Below are positions 53,685 through 64,000 of a stretch of DNA of 64,000 nt, in pieces. This DNA is from Puccinellia tenuiflora (lineage: Eukaryota > Streptophyta > Magnoliopsida > Poales > Poaceae), in the NCBI GenBank assembly GCA_012064385.1, contig QRDG01000529.1, positions 434,001 through 498,000 on the forward strand, read 5' to 3'. Both the position numbers and the translations under genes were made by a program. Positions within the stretch are counted from its first letter, which is position 1. Each line of letters begins with the position of its first letter. Under the pieces are notes generated by a model. It did not search any database. It saw nothing but the letters and a program-made list of their open reading frames with translations, and was not told the DNA's origin.

Positions 53685-54649
53685 TGCTTAGTCGAATCGC
53701 AGAGTCGAGTAAAGGACTCCTTCCTCCGGGCACGCCACCTGGTTCCTTTACTAGTCGACCTTCGGCTGCAATTGTCTTGAATAATCGGGTGCGCCTCATG
53801 ATCTTCTTGATTCGCCGACTTTCGACTGTCGTTGTCCTTAGTCATCGGGTGCGCGAACAGCGCTCCCGATGGGAGTAGCCCCCGAGATTAAGCTGAATTG
53901 CTTGCAATTGAGGTTAAACTCAATTTTTTCTTCAGTCGAAAAGTCTGCTCCCGATGGGAGTAAAAAGATGACTCGAAATCCCCGAGTCAAAACTGGCCTT
54001 GCTCGACTTATTTTGTACTCAGCCTTGATGGCCTACTGAATTGACTTACTCAGCTCTGAAAGCTTACTGGTTGTTCATCCACTCGAATGATGAATACGGG
54101 TGTCATCGGCTTTGTAAAGCTTACTATGTACTTGTCTCACTCGAATGGATTGTCGAGTCGACTCAGCTCTCAGAGCTTACTGTTCCTTGTTGCACTCGAA
54201 AAAATTGTCCGGGTGCTCCATCAGCCCGTTGGCTTACTTGATACGCCTCCGCTGATGACGTCAGGGCTGACGTTTTCGGCGTGCTCTGCATCCGATGGGA
54301 CGTAACAGAGTGGTCCCAGTGTCAGTATTGACTGTTCTGACCGTTGGGCGCGAAAATTTCGTGGTATGATGATGGCGCCTCGATTCCCGCGCGTAGTGGG
54401 CGTCGTGGGCGGCGACGGTTGCTATCTCCGCGCGACGCGTGGACGGCCAGATGTTGCCTCGAATTGCCGCTTCGTGGAGGACGGCCAGGATGAACTGACC
54501 CCGCGGTATATAATTTTCACCGCGGTGGGGAACAGTTCACGCCATCCTCATTTCGCCGCCATCTCCTCTGCTTTCTCCTCCAGTGCTGCTCCTCCATTGC
54601 TGCCCTTGCGCCCAGTTCTCCAGAGCTCTCTCCACTCTCCCGAGCGAAG
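53685..54649. other. Untranslated region between LTR and antisense gene
   Basis: Contains the hairpin and repeated ACTCGAATG and GAGCTTACT words. A TATA-like GGTATATAATTTTC at 54502-54515 lies ~135 bp upstream of the ATG at 54650 and could be the promoter of the antisense gene. Confidence 0.5.
53844..53870. other. Hairpin followed by PPT-like word, copy 1
   Basis: ATCGGG pairs with CCCGAT, and inside them GCGC pairs with GCGC around a GAACA loop. GGGAGTAGCCCCCGA follows. The whole ~42-bp block is repeated at 56332. Confidence 0.6.
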
Positions 54650-57319
54650 ATGGGCTTGAAGAGAGCGAAGACCACCGAGGGCACCGCCGCCGATGCGGAC
54701 ATGAAGAAGGTGGAAGGCGACTGGGTGAAGTCGTCGGTGAAGAAGACCGATCTCGAGAGCCTCCGCGCGCAAGGGCTGCTGCCGCCGGCAGACCAGGCGG
54801 CCGTGCGCGCTCCGGGAAAAGAGGTACTCCCCTCTCCTCGCGATGGGGAACGCGTTTGCTTCGTGGAGTTCCTTCCACGGGGTTTCGGGTTCCCCATCCA
54901 CGATTTTGTTCGTGGTCTCATGTTCGCTTATGGGATTCAGATCCACGATCTGACTCCCAACAGCGTCTTGAGCATCGCGAGCTTTATCGTGCTCTGCGAG
55001 TGCTTTTTGGGAATCTCTCCCAACTGGCTTCTCTAGAAGTCTCTGTTCCTCGTTCGCAAGAACGTTGGGAAGTCGAAGCAGGTCTACCCAGTCGGCGGCT
55101 TCAACATCCAAGTGCGTGGCGACACCACGTTCTTCCAGATGAAGAAATCCGACTCCGTCCAGAATTGGCGGAGGAAGTGGTTCTACGTCAGGTGCGACCA
55201 AGAAGGCCTTCCCGACTTCGCGGCTGACCGCGCGTTGCAGAAGACGAAGGCGTGGACGCACCCGCTGTCAAAGGAAGACAAGGAGGCGACCAAACCGCTG
55301 CTGGCACTCCTCCGCGATCTGCTGAAGACCCTTGGTCGCGAGTCAGGTGGGGTGCACCTCATCGCGACCTTCTTCAGGCTCCGAGTGCAGCCACTCCGCC
55401 GCCGCGACCAGCCAATGTGGGCGCGTGCATCCGGCGACGAACTTGGTGACGAAGAGGTCGAGTCGAAGGTGAGGAGCATCACCAGCCTCCGAGCCGCAGA
55501 CACATGCAGCGTCAAGTGCCCGGTGCAGCCATATGGCCTCGACAATCCTGTGCCTGATGTAAGTGTCTTGAACCTTGCTCGTCTTGGGTTTTCTTCAGTC
55601 GAATCTTATTTCTTGACTCGAATTGTTTGACAGGGTCGTTCCAGCTTTGTTAGCCTTCCTCCGCTGATGGAGAACGGTCCTCACGCTGAGGCAGAGGTCG
55701 TGAAGGAGGACGAGGAGGATGACGACAAACTCCCTTCCGCCCACTCTCCGAGCGAAGAGGTGGAGGAAGCTGATGAAGACGAAGAGCCGCTGCAGAAGCA
55801 GCTAAGGCGAAAGAGTGGCGAGTCCGCTTCAGCTTCGTCACCCGCAAAGCAGGTGGAGGTGGAGGATGTGGACGAGGCAAGCGAGTCGTCCTCGGGTGCC
55901 AGGTACACGAGCGACCCGACAGAGCCTTCGTTCGTGCCTCCCCTTAGCTCTGCGCCACCGACTAGGTTCGCGAGGTTGCCCTCCGTCTCCGTGGGCAGCG
56001 ATGATGATCAGGACATCACCAGGTTAGTCTTTCAGCCATCATCTTGTTTTGTCGAGTGCCCTTTTTGCCTTTGCGAGTATTTGAATTGAATTATCCTGTC
56101 CCAACAACCGCACTGGTGCTGCCGGTTCTTCGCCTCCAGAGACGGAGCATACTTCTGCTCCCGTGCTCGAGCGCACCGCGAAGGCGACCGAAGGAGAGCC
56201 GCAGGAGGGTGGCGTGTCGACCTTGAAGGCTTCGACCTCCTCCGTGCCAGAGAAGGCTGCTGATGCGACCTCGGTGGACGCTGGATTGCTTGAGCATGTA
56301 AGTTTCTCTTGACTCAGTCTACAAGATCTGTATCGGGTGCGCGAACAGCGCTCCCGATGGGAGTAGCCCCCGAAGATGTGCGTGACTAGAATAGTCGGGC
56401 GCAGATTGATATCTTGTTCTGTGCACAGCCGTTTTGTCGCCAACTGCTGGAGGGAGCCAAGGCCTTTTTGCGGATGGAGAAGGAGAAGAACCGACTCCAC
56501 GCTGCTTTGGAGCAAGCTAACAGTAAGTACTAACCCTTGTGTTCGAGTGGTGCTGCGACTGTCTTCATTATTGACTGCTCCGGTGATCCACAGGCGAGAA
56601 GGAAAGCCTGGCGAAGCGGGTCGCGGAGCTGGAGAGATCCCTGGGTGCAGCTCAAAAGCGTGAGCAAACCCGGGGTGATCTAGAGAAGACCCAGGTTGAG
56701 CGCTTGCTCACACTCGCCAATGCAATTGGAGGTAAATATCTCGGCTCATTGCCTACTTTGTCTTGTGCCGCTTTCTGATTTCTTACGGGTTTGATCCTCT
56801 CTTCGTTGTTCAGAGCCGTGCGGAGGCGCTCCTCCGGAAGATACCTCCAGTGAGAATCTCGACCTGGAGAAAGCTGTTGGCTTTGTTGACCGCGCCTACG
56901 CGTATGCTTCGGCTGCGCTGCAGCAATCGTCGGCGGCGCTGCAGAAGTCGAAGGATGCCCTGGCGAGTGTGCACCGGAGCATCTTCCCCGAGCAGCCGTC
57001 GCCAGTCGATGTCGATGCGCTTGCGGCTCCGTTTGAAGGCGAAGCGACCACCCTGGCGGACTTCACGCGTGCTCAGACGGTACGCGGCTCAGAGCTCACT
57101 TTCCAGCTCCTACTTGGTCACCAAGTCGCAGGTGACTTTGAGAAGGTTGTCAGCGACTTCCCTCGGAGGCCTGATGGCAAAACCGCGTCCCTCAGCGGTG
57201 TGAAGGTGCAGGCGAGTCAGCTGGCTGAGAGGTTGATAGCCACCTTCGAGAGGAAGATCGCCAAGGCTAAGGAGTTGGCTGCTAGGAAGAAACGCTCTCA
57301 GTCAGAGTCTGCAATGTAG
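54650..57319 (+). pseudogene. Tat antisense gene 1 (putative gypsy-type transposon / Transposase_28-like protein)
   Basis: Six exons fit GT-AG rules and keep the frame: 54650-55558, 55634-56022, ~56108-56297, 56430-56522, 56594-56731 and 56814-57319. The second intron lacks an AG at its expected 3' end (AACAACCG), and a TAG at 55034 (Trp expected) interrupts exon 1, so this copy is broken. Residues ~60-210 have the domain catalogued as putative gypsy type transposon: FLPRGFGFPIHDFVRGLMFA, HDLTPNSVLSIASFIVLCE and WRRKWFYV. The middle is acidic with Ser/Glu runs. Residues ~500-740 are mostly coiled coil. It is transcribed opposite to gag-pol and is a regular companion of grass Tat elements; its role is unknown. 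Confidence 0.78.
56332..56358. other. Hairpin followed by PPT-like word, copy 2, inside an intron
   Basis: The same block as 53844-53870, here within intron 3 of the antisense gene (56298-56429). The two blocks are identical through GGGAGTAGCCCCCGA. Confidence 0.6.
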
Positions 57320-57502
57320 TTTCCTTTGTCTTAGGGTTCTTCTTTTGGTCTTAGCCTGTAATGAACCATATAGTTTGCGGGTCTTCTGGCCGTGGACAAG
57401 CTGATTCTGAAATGTGAATATGCGCCTTCGAGTCTTTTGTCATACTTTCTTCTAGAATGTGCTCTTTTCCTTGCTTGACACTGTCGAACTTGGCAGCCTG
57501 AG

Positions 57503-58370
57503 ATGGGTGAGACTCCCGAGGTTGCTGGGGCCGCTGGTGTGGGTGAGGACGAGGATACTTCTTCGGCTGCACCCACTCGCCCTCGTCGTCAAGCTCCTCC
57601 AGCCCACGCGCGAAGTGTGAATGATCAGCGAGTGATCACTTACATGAGGAACAAGATCGTTGAGCTTGAGTCGAAGTTGAGGACCGCCGAGTTGGAGTTG
57701 GGGCGCTTGAAGTCACGGCCTGCTGCGCCGTTCTCACAGCGTGAGGAATTCCTTCTTGACCAGATAGACCTGATCAGTCGACAACTGCAAGGTTGGTCTT
57801 CTGACGCTTTGCTCTGGTTTCTTTATGCTTGCCCTGTTCTAAGTGCTGGGTCTTCATGCAGATGTGAATGCTGACCGGAAGGCCGAGCAGGGTCGAGTGG
57901 ACGAGCGAGTGGATAGAGAAGCCGCCGGTGACTCACTCGAAGCTCGTCAATTTTGGTCGGACAAATCCAAGGGCAGTATACTTGCAAGGATGCTGGATCG
58001 CACCTGGCGGGCCGCTTTGCTCTTGGAAGGTTGCAGAAACACCCTCCTGCAGGTCAACAAGGTGTTCTTTCCGCACAACGAGCATCCTAGCGGACTGGCT
58101 GCGCTGCTGGAGAGGTACCGTGAGGGTAAGGTCAAGGCGTTGAAGGAAGTTGTGCACACCCAGCTTGTTGCCGGGGCGAACGTGGCGCTGGCGTACGTTC
58201 GAATGCACCGGCCCCATCTTCCCTTGGACAAGGTGCTTGACGGCTTGCCTGGAGCAGGTGACTACGCCGATACTCTTGCGGCTGCGCGTCAGATGATTCA
58301 GCAGGTCCAGGCCTTCAGCGAGCAGCTTGTGGGGCCGCTTGATGCGCCAAAGGAGGAGCCTGTAGAGTAA
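57503..58370 (+). CDS. Tat antisense gene 2, coiled-coil protein
   Basis: Two exons, 57503-57791 and 57862-58370, are joined by a GT-AG intron that keeps the frame (LISRQLQ|DVNADRKAEQG). The product has about 265 residues and no internal stop. Exon 1 has an acidic/Pro-rich start and a heptad-rich segment (MRNKIVELESKLRTAELELG). Exon 2 is mostly helical and ends KEEPVE. It starts 183 bp after gene 1 stops and may be a further part of the same transcription unit. Similar proteins accompany the Transposase_28-like gene in grass Tat elements. No enzymatic motif is seen. Confidence 0.62.
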
Positions 58371-58467
58371 GAATAGCAGTCTGTTGTTGTATGATGTTAG
58401 CTTGTAACGTAAATATGCATGTATGTATGTCCATGTGATATTATTCACTTAATATATAATGTGTGAT

Positions 58468-59370
58468 TTTGCACTCGTAGACCTAAATGGCGCGAGCCCC
58501 CGAGTGGTTCGAGTGGCGGCCTAGGATTTTCGGGTTATGCCTGTGCGGCGCAGCCCCCGAGTGATTCGAGTGGCAGCCTAGGCTAAACTTAGACCTGTAT
58601 GGCGCGAGCCCCCGAGTGGTTCGAGTGGCGGCCTAGGATTTTCGGGTTATGCCTGTGCGGCGCAGCCCCCGAGTGGTTCGAGTGGCGGCCTAGGCTGGAC
58701 TTAGACCTGTATGGCGCGAGCCCCCGAGTGGTTCGAGTGGCGGCCTAGGATTTTCGAGTTATGCCTGTGCGGCGCAGCCCCCGAGTGATTCGAGTGGCGG
58801 CCTAGGCTTTTCGAGTTGTGCCTGTGCGGCGCAGCCCCCGAGTGATTCGAGTGGCGGCCTAGGCTGGACTTAGGCCTGTATGGCGCGAGCCCCCAAGTGA
58901 TTCGAGTGGCGGCCTAGGATTTTCGGGTTATGCCTGTATGGCGCAGCCCCCGAGTGATTCGAGTGGCGGCCTAGGCTGGACTTAGACCTGTATGGCGCGA
59001 GCCCCCGAGTGGTTCGAGCGGCGGCTTAGGATTTTCGGGTTATGCCTGTGTGGCGCAGCCCCCGAGTGATTCGAGTGGCGGCCTAGGCTAGACTTAGACC
59101 TGTATGGCGCGAGCCCCCGAGTGGTTCGAGTGGCGGCCTAGGATTTTCGGGTTATGCCTGTGTGGCGCAGCCCCCGAGTGATTCGAGTGGCGGCCAAGGC
59201 TGTACTTTGACCTGTATGGCGCGAGCCCCCGAGTGGTTCGAGTGGCGGCCTAGGATTTTCGGGTTATGCCTGTGTGGCGCAGCCCCCGAGTGATTCGAGT
59301 GGCGGCCTAGGCTAGACTTAGACCTGTATGGCGCGAGCCCCCGAGTGGTTCGAGTGGCGGCCTAGGATTT
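58468..59370. repeat. Minisatellite, ~8 units of about 112-120 bp, rich in AGCCCCCGAGTG
   Basis: Each unit has two halves: CGCGAGCCCCCGAGTGGTTC and CGCAGCCCCCGAGTGATTC, each followed by GAGTGGCGGCCTAGG. One unit near 58800 has an extra half. On the minus strand each half presents CACTCGGGGGCT, a relative of the element's polypurine tract. It lies between the antisense genes and the end of pol. Confidence 0.9.
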
Positions 59371-59550
59371 AAGTTGCTTGCTCGCAAAGGAAGAAATGAC
59401 AAGTCTTTTTCTTCAAATATCTTTATTGATTCTCGCAAACAGGCCGCCTCGTTAAAACCCTTCCAGTCCCCTTAGGTACCCTGGCGAGGGAAAGAGTGCG
59501 TAAGAAACCTGCTGCTACTTAACAAGGTGAAGTTTACAAGCTGGGGTCGA

Positions 59551-62500
59551 TCAGGCGTAGAAGCGGCGCAACTGTGCCACGTTCCACGGATTGCTGCAGA
59601 CTGTCCCCGTCTTCGAGTCCTTCAGGCGGTAAGCTCCGTTGCCGATTGCCTCTGTCACAATGTATGGCCCCTCCCATGGGGAGGCGAGTTTGTGCACCTT
59701 CTTCTGCTTGAGCCGGAGAACCAGGTCCCCTGGGACGAATGCTCTAGGCCGCAGTCGCCGACCGTGGTAGTTGCGCAGGTCTTGCTGGTACACGGCTGTG
59801 CGGCTGAGGGCGATGTCACGTGCTTCATCCAGGACATCCACATCATCTTCGAGTGCTTCTTCCGCATCAGACTCGTCGTATGCCACCACTCGTGGAGCAT
59901 CAAATTTTATGTCACAGGGCAGGACTGCTTCGGCGCCGTACACCATAAAGAATGGTGTATACTGGGTAGATCTGTTTGGCGTGGTGCGTAGGCTCCACAG
60001 CACACTTGGTAACTCCTCCACCCAGGCTCCTGCGGCTCGCTTCAATGGTACTCGTAGACGCTTCTTGATGCCTTTGCTGACTAGGCCGTTGGCCTTCTCG
60101 ACTTGCCCATTGGACTGTGGGTGCGAGACTGATGCATAACTGAGCTTGATGCCTTGTTCAGAGCAAAAATCCCTGAATTTTTCGGCTGTGAAGTTCGTCC
60201 CGTTGTCGGTGATGATGCCGTGCGGTACGCCGAACCTGAAGATGATCGACCTGATAAAGTTGACCGCTAAGGTTGCGGTTGAGCTTGTGATTGGAACCGC
60301 CTCGATCCACTTCGTGAACTTGTCGACTGCCACCAGGAGGTGAGTGTGCCCGCCTGGGGAGGATTTCTTGAAGGGACCTACCATGTCGAGCCCCCATTGC
60401 GCGAAGGGCCATGCGAGTGGTATTGTCTTCAGTGCCGACGCTGGTGCATGCGGCTTGTTGGCGAACTCCTGACAGCCAACGCATTTTTTTACCAGTTCTT
60501 CTGCGTCTTGCATTGCGGTGGGCCAGTAGAACCCTGCTCGCAAGGCCTTGGCCACTAGTGCTCGACTGCTTGCGTGGTGCCTGCACATGCCGGCGTGGAT
60601 GTCGAGTAAGATAGCTTGGCCGTCGGCTGGATCGATGCACCTTTGGAGGACTCCTGAGATGCTTCTCTTGTAGAGCTCGCCATTGATGATGGTGAAGCCT
60701 TTAGAACGGCGGACGATGCGCTTGGCTTCGACTGGGTTCTTCGGCAGCCGCTGGTGCAGCATGTAAGCCAGATACGGGCTTGTCCAGGTGGGCTCGACCA
60801 GCATTATCTCCATGACCTCCTTCTCCGTGCTTGGCGGGTTGGCGATGCTTGTTGTCGATGTAGAGGGTCCTGGCGGGGGCCGGACCTTGATTGAGCGCTG
60901 TGTGATGCACTCGAGGAAGACTCCGGGTGGCACCGGAGCTCGATCCGAACCTAGGTTGGCCAGGATGTCAGCTTCTTCGTTGCTTTCGCGGCCGATGTGC
61001 CGCAGTTCGCAGCCGTCGAAGAGGCCTTCCAGTTGATTGTACAGCTCCCTGTAGGCTATCATGTTGTCAGCGATGGCGTCGCACTGCTTCATGGTTTGCT
61101 GCACAACCAGGTAGGAGTCGCCGTAGATCATGAGGCGAGTGGCGCCGCAGTTCTTGGCCATCCGCATGCCGTGGATCAAGGCTTCGTACTCTGCTTCGTT
61201 GTTGGAGGGTGTTGAGAATTTCATCTGCAGCACGTACTTCAGCTTGTCGCCTTTGGGTGAGATGAGCACAACTCCTGCTCCGGCTGAGTTGAATTTTTGG
61301 ATCCATCGAAATACATTGTCCAAGCGTTGGACAAGTCGGGCTCATCAGGTAGCTGCGCTTCTATCCACTCTGTGGTAAACTCTGGGAGGACCTGGGCCTT
61401 GATTGCCTTCGGGTGTACATATTTCAATCCCCATGGCCCTAACTCGACAACCCACTTGGCGACTCTTCCTGTCGCGGCTGGGTTGGTGAGGATGTCGGAA
61501 AGGGCAGAGGAGCTTACCACCGTGATCGGGTGCTCAGAGAAATAGTGGACCACCTTCCTGGACGTCATGAAGACTCCGTATGCTAACTTCTGATAGTGCG
61601 GGTACCGCTGCTTGGAATCAGTTAGCACCTCGCTGAGGTAATACATGGGTCGCTGAACAGGGTGGCTCTTTCCTTCTTCCTCCCGCTCGACTACGAGTAT
61701 GGTACTAACCACTCTGTTCGTGGCTGCCACATACAGGTACAGTGGCTCGTTCTCATGTGGTGCCACCAGCACTGGAGGAGTTGTGAGGGTCTGCTTCAGT
61801 TTGTCGAATGCATCTTGTGCCTCCTCTGTCCACTCGAACTTGTCTGCCTTTTTCATCAGTTGGTAGAAGGGCAGGGCCTTTTCTCCCAACTTACTAATAA
61901 ATCGACTGAGCGCTGCGACTCTGCCGGCCAGGCGTTGTACTTCATGGAGCTTGGTCGGTGCAGGCATGTCGAGTATGTTCTGCACCTTCTCAGGGTTGGC
62001 TTCGATTCCTCTCGCAGAAACAAGATACCCCAGTAATTCTCCGGCTGGGACGCCGAAGACGCACTTTTCTGGGTTTAACTTGATCTGGTACTTGTTGAGC
62101 GCGTCGAAGACCTTGCGGAGGTCGCCGATGAGGCTGTCCTCTGTGCGGGTGGTAACGACTATGTCATCGACGTAGACCTGGACGATCTGTCCTATGAGCT
62201 CCTTCAAGCAGGCTTGCATCGTGCGCTGTTATGTGGCTCCAGCGTTCTTCAACCCGAAGGGCATCATCTGGTAACAGAATACACCGTGTGGTGTGATGAA
62301 CGCCGTCTTCTCCTGATCCTCGACTTTCATCCTGATCTGCTGGTACCCAGAGTAGGCATCCAGGAAGGATAGGCGTGCACAGCCTGCAGTCGAATCGATG
62401 ATCTGATCAATCCGCGGGAGCGGAAAGTGATCCTTGGGGCAGCATTTGTTGATGGCGGTGAAGTCGACGCACATGCGGAGTTTCTTCGTCTTCTTCTTTT

Positions 62501-62759
62501 CCACCAGTACCGGGTTTGCTACCCACTCTGACTCCTTTATCTCTCGAATAAATCCGGCGTGAAGCAGCCGGTCAATTTCCTTGCTTATGGCATCTCTCTT
62601 GGGACCCGCGAAGCGCCTCATGGTCTGCTTGACTGGTCTGGCATCTTTGCGGACGCGTAAGGAGTGCTCGGCGAGTTCCCTTGGTATGCCTGGCATGTCA
62701 GAAGGTTGCCAGGCGAATATCTTCCAATTCTCGCGCAGGAACTCGACGAGCGCGCTTTC
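59551..62759 (-). pseudogene. Tat-lineage pol: reverse transcriptase, RNase H, second RNase H, integrase
   Basis: Read from 62759 downward. RT palm motifs are present (CVDFTAINKCCPKD, LPRIDQIIDS, FLDAYSGYQQI, YVDDIVV), then the first RNase H/connection region, and then a second RNase H with its acidic residues DG, NNEAEYEAL, YGDSYLVV and NEEADILA. The integrase has HHCC text (CRHHASSR...CVGCQEF) and the D, D, E of the core (WGLDMVGPF, IITDNGTNF, QSNGQVEKANG), ending in a GPYIV C-terminal domain. Lesions: a stop at 62229-62231 where Tyr is expected, and a frameshift near 61290 in an A-run just after the first Asp of the second RNase H. The stop at 62760 separates it from gag-pro. Confidence 0.9.
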
Positions 62760-64000
62760 CTATGCGCTAGTCAGGCTTGATGACACCCTGACTGTCTTAT
62801 CGGCGTCCGTCGGGTGTACCTGATGGGCCCTTGTGTCGTCGCTTGTATTGAATGCCGCGTCCTTGGATGATTTCTTCCGTGGCGGGAACAGAGTCATGTC
62901 GTTCTCGACTGCCATCATCTCCAGGTGCTCGTCCATCCCAAAGAACTCAGAAATCCTGCTGAACTCGCGGTCGCAGCTGTCAGACCGGTCGAAGTCGCCT
63001 TTCACCGTGATGACACCCTTTGGTCCCGGCATCTTGAGCAGGAGGTAGGCGTAATGGGGCACTGCCATGAATCTGGCGAAGGCCGGACGACCCAGTATGG
63101 CGTGATATTGTGACTTCCAGTCGACTACCTCGAAGTCGATCGCCTCTCGCTGGAAGTTTTCGGGTGTGCCGAATATGACATCGAGTGTAATTGTTCCCAT
63201 GGGCGTGACTGCTTGCCCTCGTACTAATACCGTGGAAGTATTTGCTGATGGCGTTAGGTTGGATGTTGACCTGTTCATCCTTCTTAGGGTGTCGGCGAAG
63301 ATGATATTTATACCGCTGCCTCCATCCATGAACACCTTCTTCAAGGTGTACTCCCCGATCTGAGCTTCGACTACCAGAGCAGCGTGCCCGGGTCGTGGTA
63401 TCGCCGGCGGGTGGTCCACTCTAGAGAAAGTGATCGCTGTTTCTGAGCCTCTCAGGTAATCGGGTACTGCGGGTGGATTGGTGAGTGCTTGGTAGACCTG
63501 GCGGGTGATGATTTTCTGGGTCCTGTTGGAAGGACGTCCCTTCTGTATCATGTTAATCTGCCCACGTGCTGCCGGGAACACGTTAGCAGGATTCTGCGGC
63601 TGTGGCTGTGGTTGTTGTTGCTGTTGCGGGTAGAAGGCCAGCGCTGCTTGCGCTGGGTTGGCGACTGGAGGAGGAGGTGGCGCCTGGAGGGCCAGCTGTG
63701 CGGCTGGCTGTGCCACGGGTGCTGCTTGATTATCATGCTGTCCGTTCTGAGGGACTATTCGCGCAAACGCCCTGTATATCTTGCGCGCCTTTCTGCAATC
63801 CTTCAATAGGTGGCGGGATCCCCACTTGCCTGTTTCTGGGTCCCTAAACATATGATGCTTGCAGGGCTGCTCTAACTCTTCTTCTTCAGTCAGTGGGCGT
63901 CTCCGCCACTCGCGCTTGCGACTTCCGTCTCCATGGTAGCCGCTGCCACCGTCCTGGTTGTACTGCCTTTCACTCTCACGGGGGGTTTCGAATCCCGCCG
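62760..64000 (-). pseudogene. Tat-lineage gag C-terminus and aspartic protease
   Basis: The frame is open from the window edge to a TAG at 62760, where the same frame continues into RT (Gln expected), so the stop is a lesion rather than a natural end. It contains a Cys/His region (CKHHMFRDPETG, ...HLLKDC) that may replace the usual zinc knuckle, a Gln/Pro/Ala-rich linker, and a retropepsin domain with VFMDGGSGINIIF as the active site (D-G-G-S-G rather than D-T-G) and AILGRPAF. The N-terminal gag lies outside the window. The protease would process the polyprotein inside the particle. Confidence 0.82.

Larger units (their letters stand above)
53253..64000 (-). mobile_element. Tat-lineage Ty3/gypsy retrotransposon, minus orientation, 5' end outside the window
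   Basis: Seen here are one LTR (3' end of the element), polypurine tract, an antisense gene pair, a minisatellite and gag-pro/pol. Plus-strand antisense genes downstream of pol and a second RNase H after the RT are hallmarks of the Tat lineage (Grande, RIRE2, Ogre relatives; established). It inserted into TNP2 of the CACTA element. The 5 bases before the LTR are CGAGG; the partner duplication lies beyond 64000. Confidence 0.88.

Noticed and set aside
59527..59991. Plus-strand ORFs opposite pol (also 60340-62036)
   Set aside because: Shadows of the minus-strand integrase/RT frame; no motif.

Overview
The window is plant nuclear DNA, almost certainly from a Triticeae grass (wheat, barley, rye or Aegilops). 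The LTR that begins TGATACGTCTC, the CACTA termini carrying AGTCCCGGTT words, and the depth of nested LTR insertions are typical of that tribe (established knowledge). I find no intact ordinary host gene. The only host-like coding piece I recognise is a MATE-transporter N-terminal fragment at 45.0-45.2 kb. Nearly everything else is transposable elements, many of them nested, and most of their genes are broken.

Layout. 1-2281: 3' part of a TGATACGTCTC-type LTR element (copy A), ending at a 234-base N gap. 2516-2694: a CACTA terminus. 2695-4771: unassigned DNA ending in one half of a diverged direct repeat. 4772-23087: a second, full-length element of the same kind (copy B). Its 3' LTR is split at 11.2 kb by a non-autonomous Tat-like LTR element (11205-22000). 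The 5' LTR of that element is in turn split by a 6.4-kb LTR element (11765-18145). The LTRs of the 6.4-kb element are almost identical, and it carries one 1194-codon ORF with no recognisable gag or pol. Both inner insertions have perfect 5-bp target duplications. 23.1-24.5 kb: the other half of the direct repeat and two small TIR elements joined by (TA)n.

24.5-43.3 kb is best read as one decayed Mutator-like transposon. It has two tandem Ulp1-like protease genes on the plus strand (25.2-29.4 kb). One has lost the catalytic residues and the other keeps H, D and C. A convergent FAR1/MULE transposase pseudogene lies on the minus strand (39.7-42.3 kb). Between them are four unclassified TIR elements placed head to tail and joined by long (TA)n tracts (29.5-39.4 kb). 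Three of these carry GC-rich inserts resembling captured gene pieces, and the fourth contains a nested CACTA MITE.

43.9-50.2 kb holds another CACTA MITE, the MATE fragment, a small MITE, a long-inverted-repeat element, an (AG)n microsatellite, a 5'-truncated LINE end with poly(A), and a second RNase H fragment. 50.2-53.25 kb is the 5' half of an autonomous CACTA transposon (small ORF plus TNP2 transposase pseudogene). It is cut by a minus-strand Tat-lineage Ty3/gypsy element that runs from 53253 past the end of the window. That element shows one LTR, a spliced antisense gene pair on the plus strand, a ~115-bp minisatellite rich in polypurine-tract-like words, and a minus-strand gag-protease/RT/RNase H/dual RNase H/integrase ORF broken by two stops and a frameshift.

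The points I think most deserve checking are: a duplicated copy of the polypurine tract almost exactly at the centre of copy B; the apparently very young LTR element with an unknown 1194-codon ORF that stops just before the U3 TATA box; the (TA)n-linked chain of TIR elements with swapped cargo; and the dead/active Ulp1 pair inside a FAR1-type MULE.

All family assignments come from reading motifs; no database search was run. Several open frames begin at TTG or CTG; for eukaryotic genes I chose the first sensible ATG and say so.
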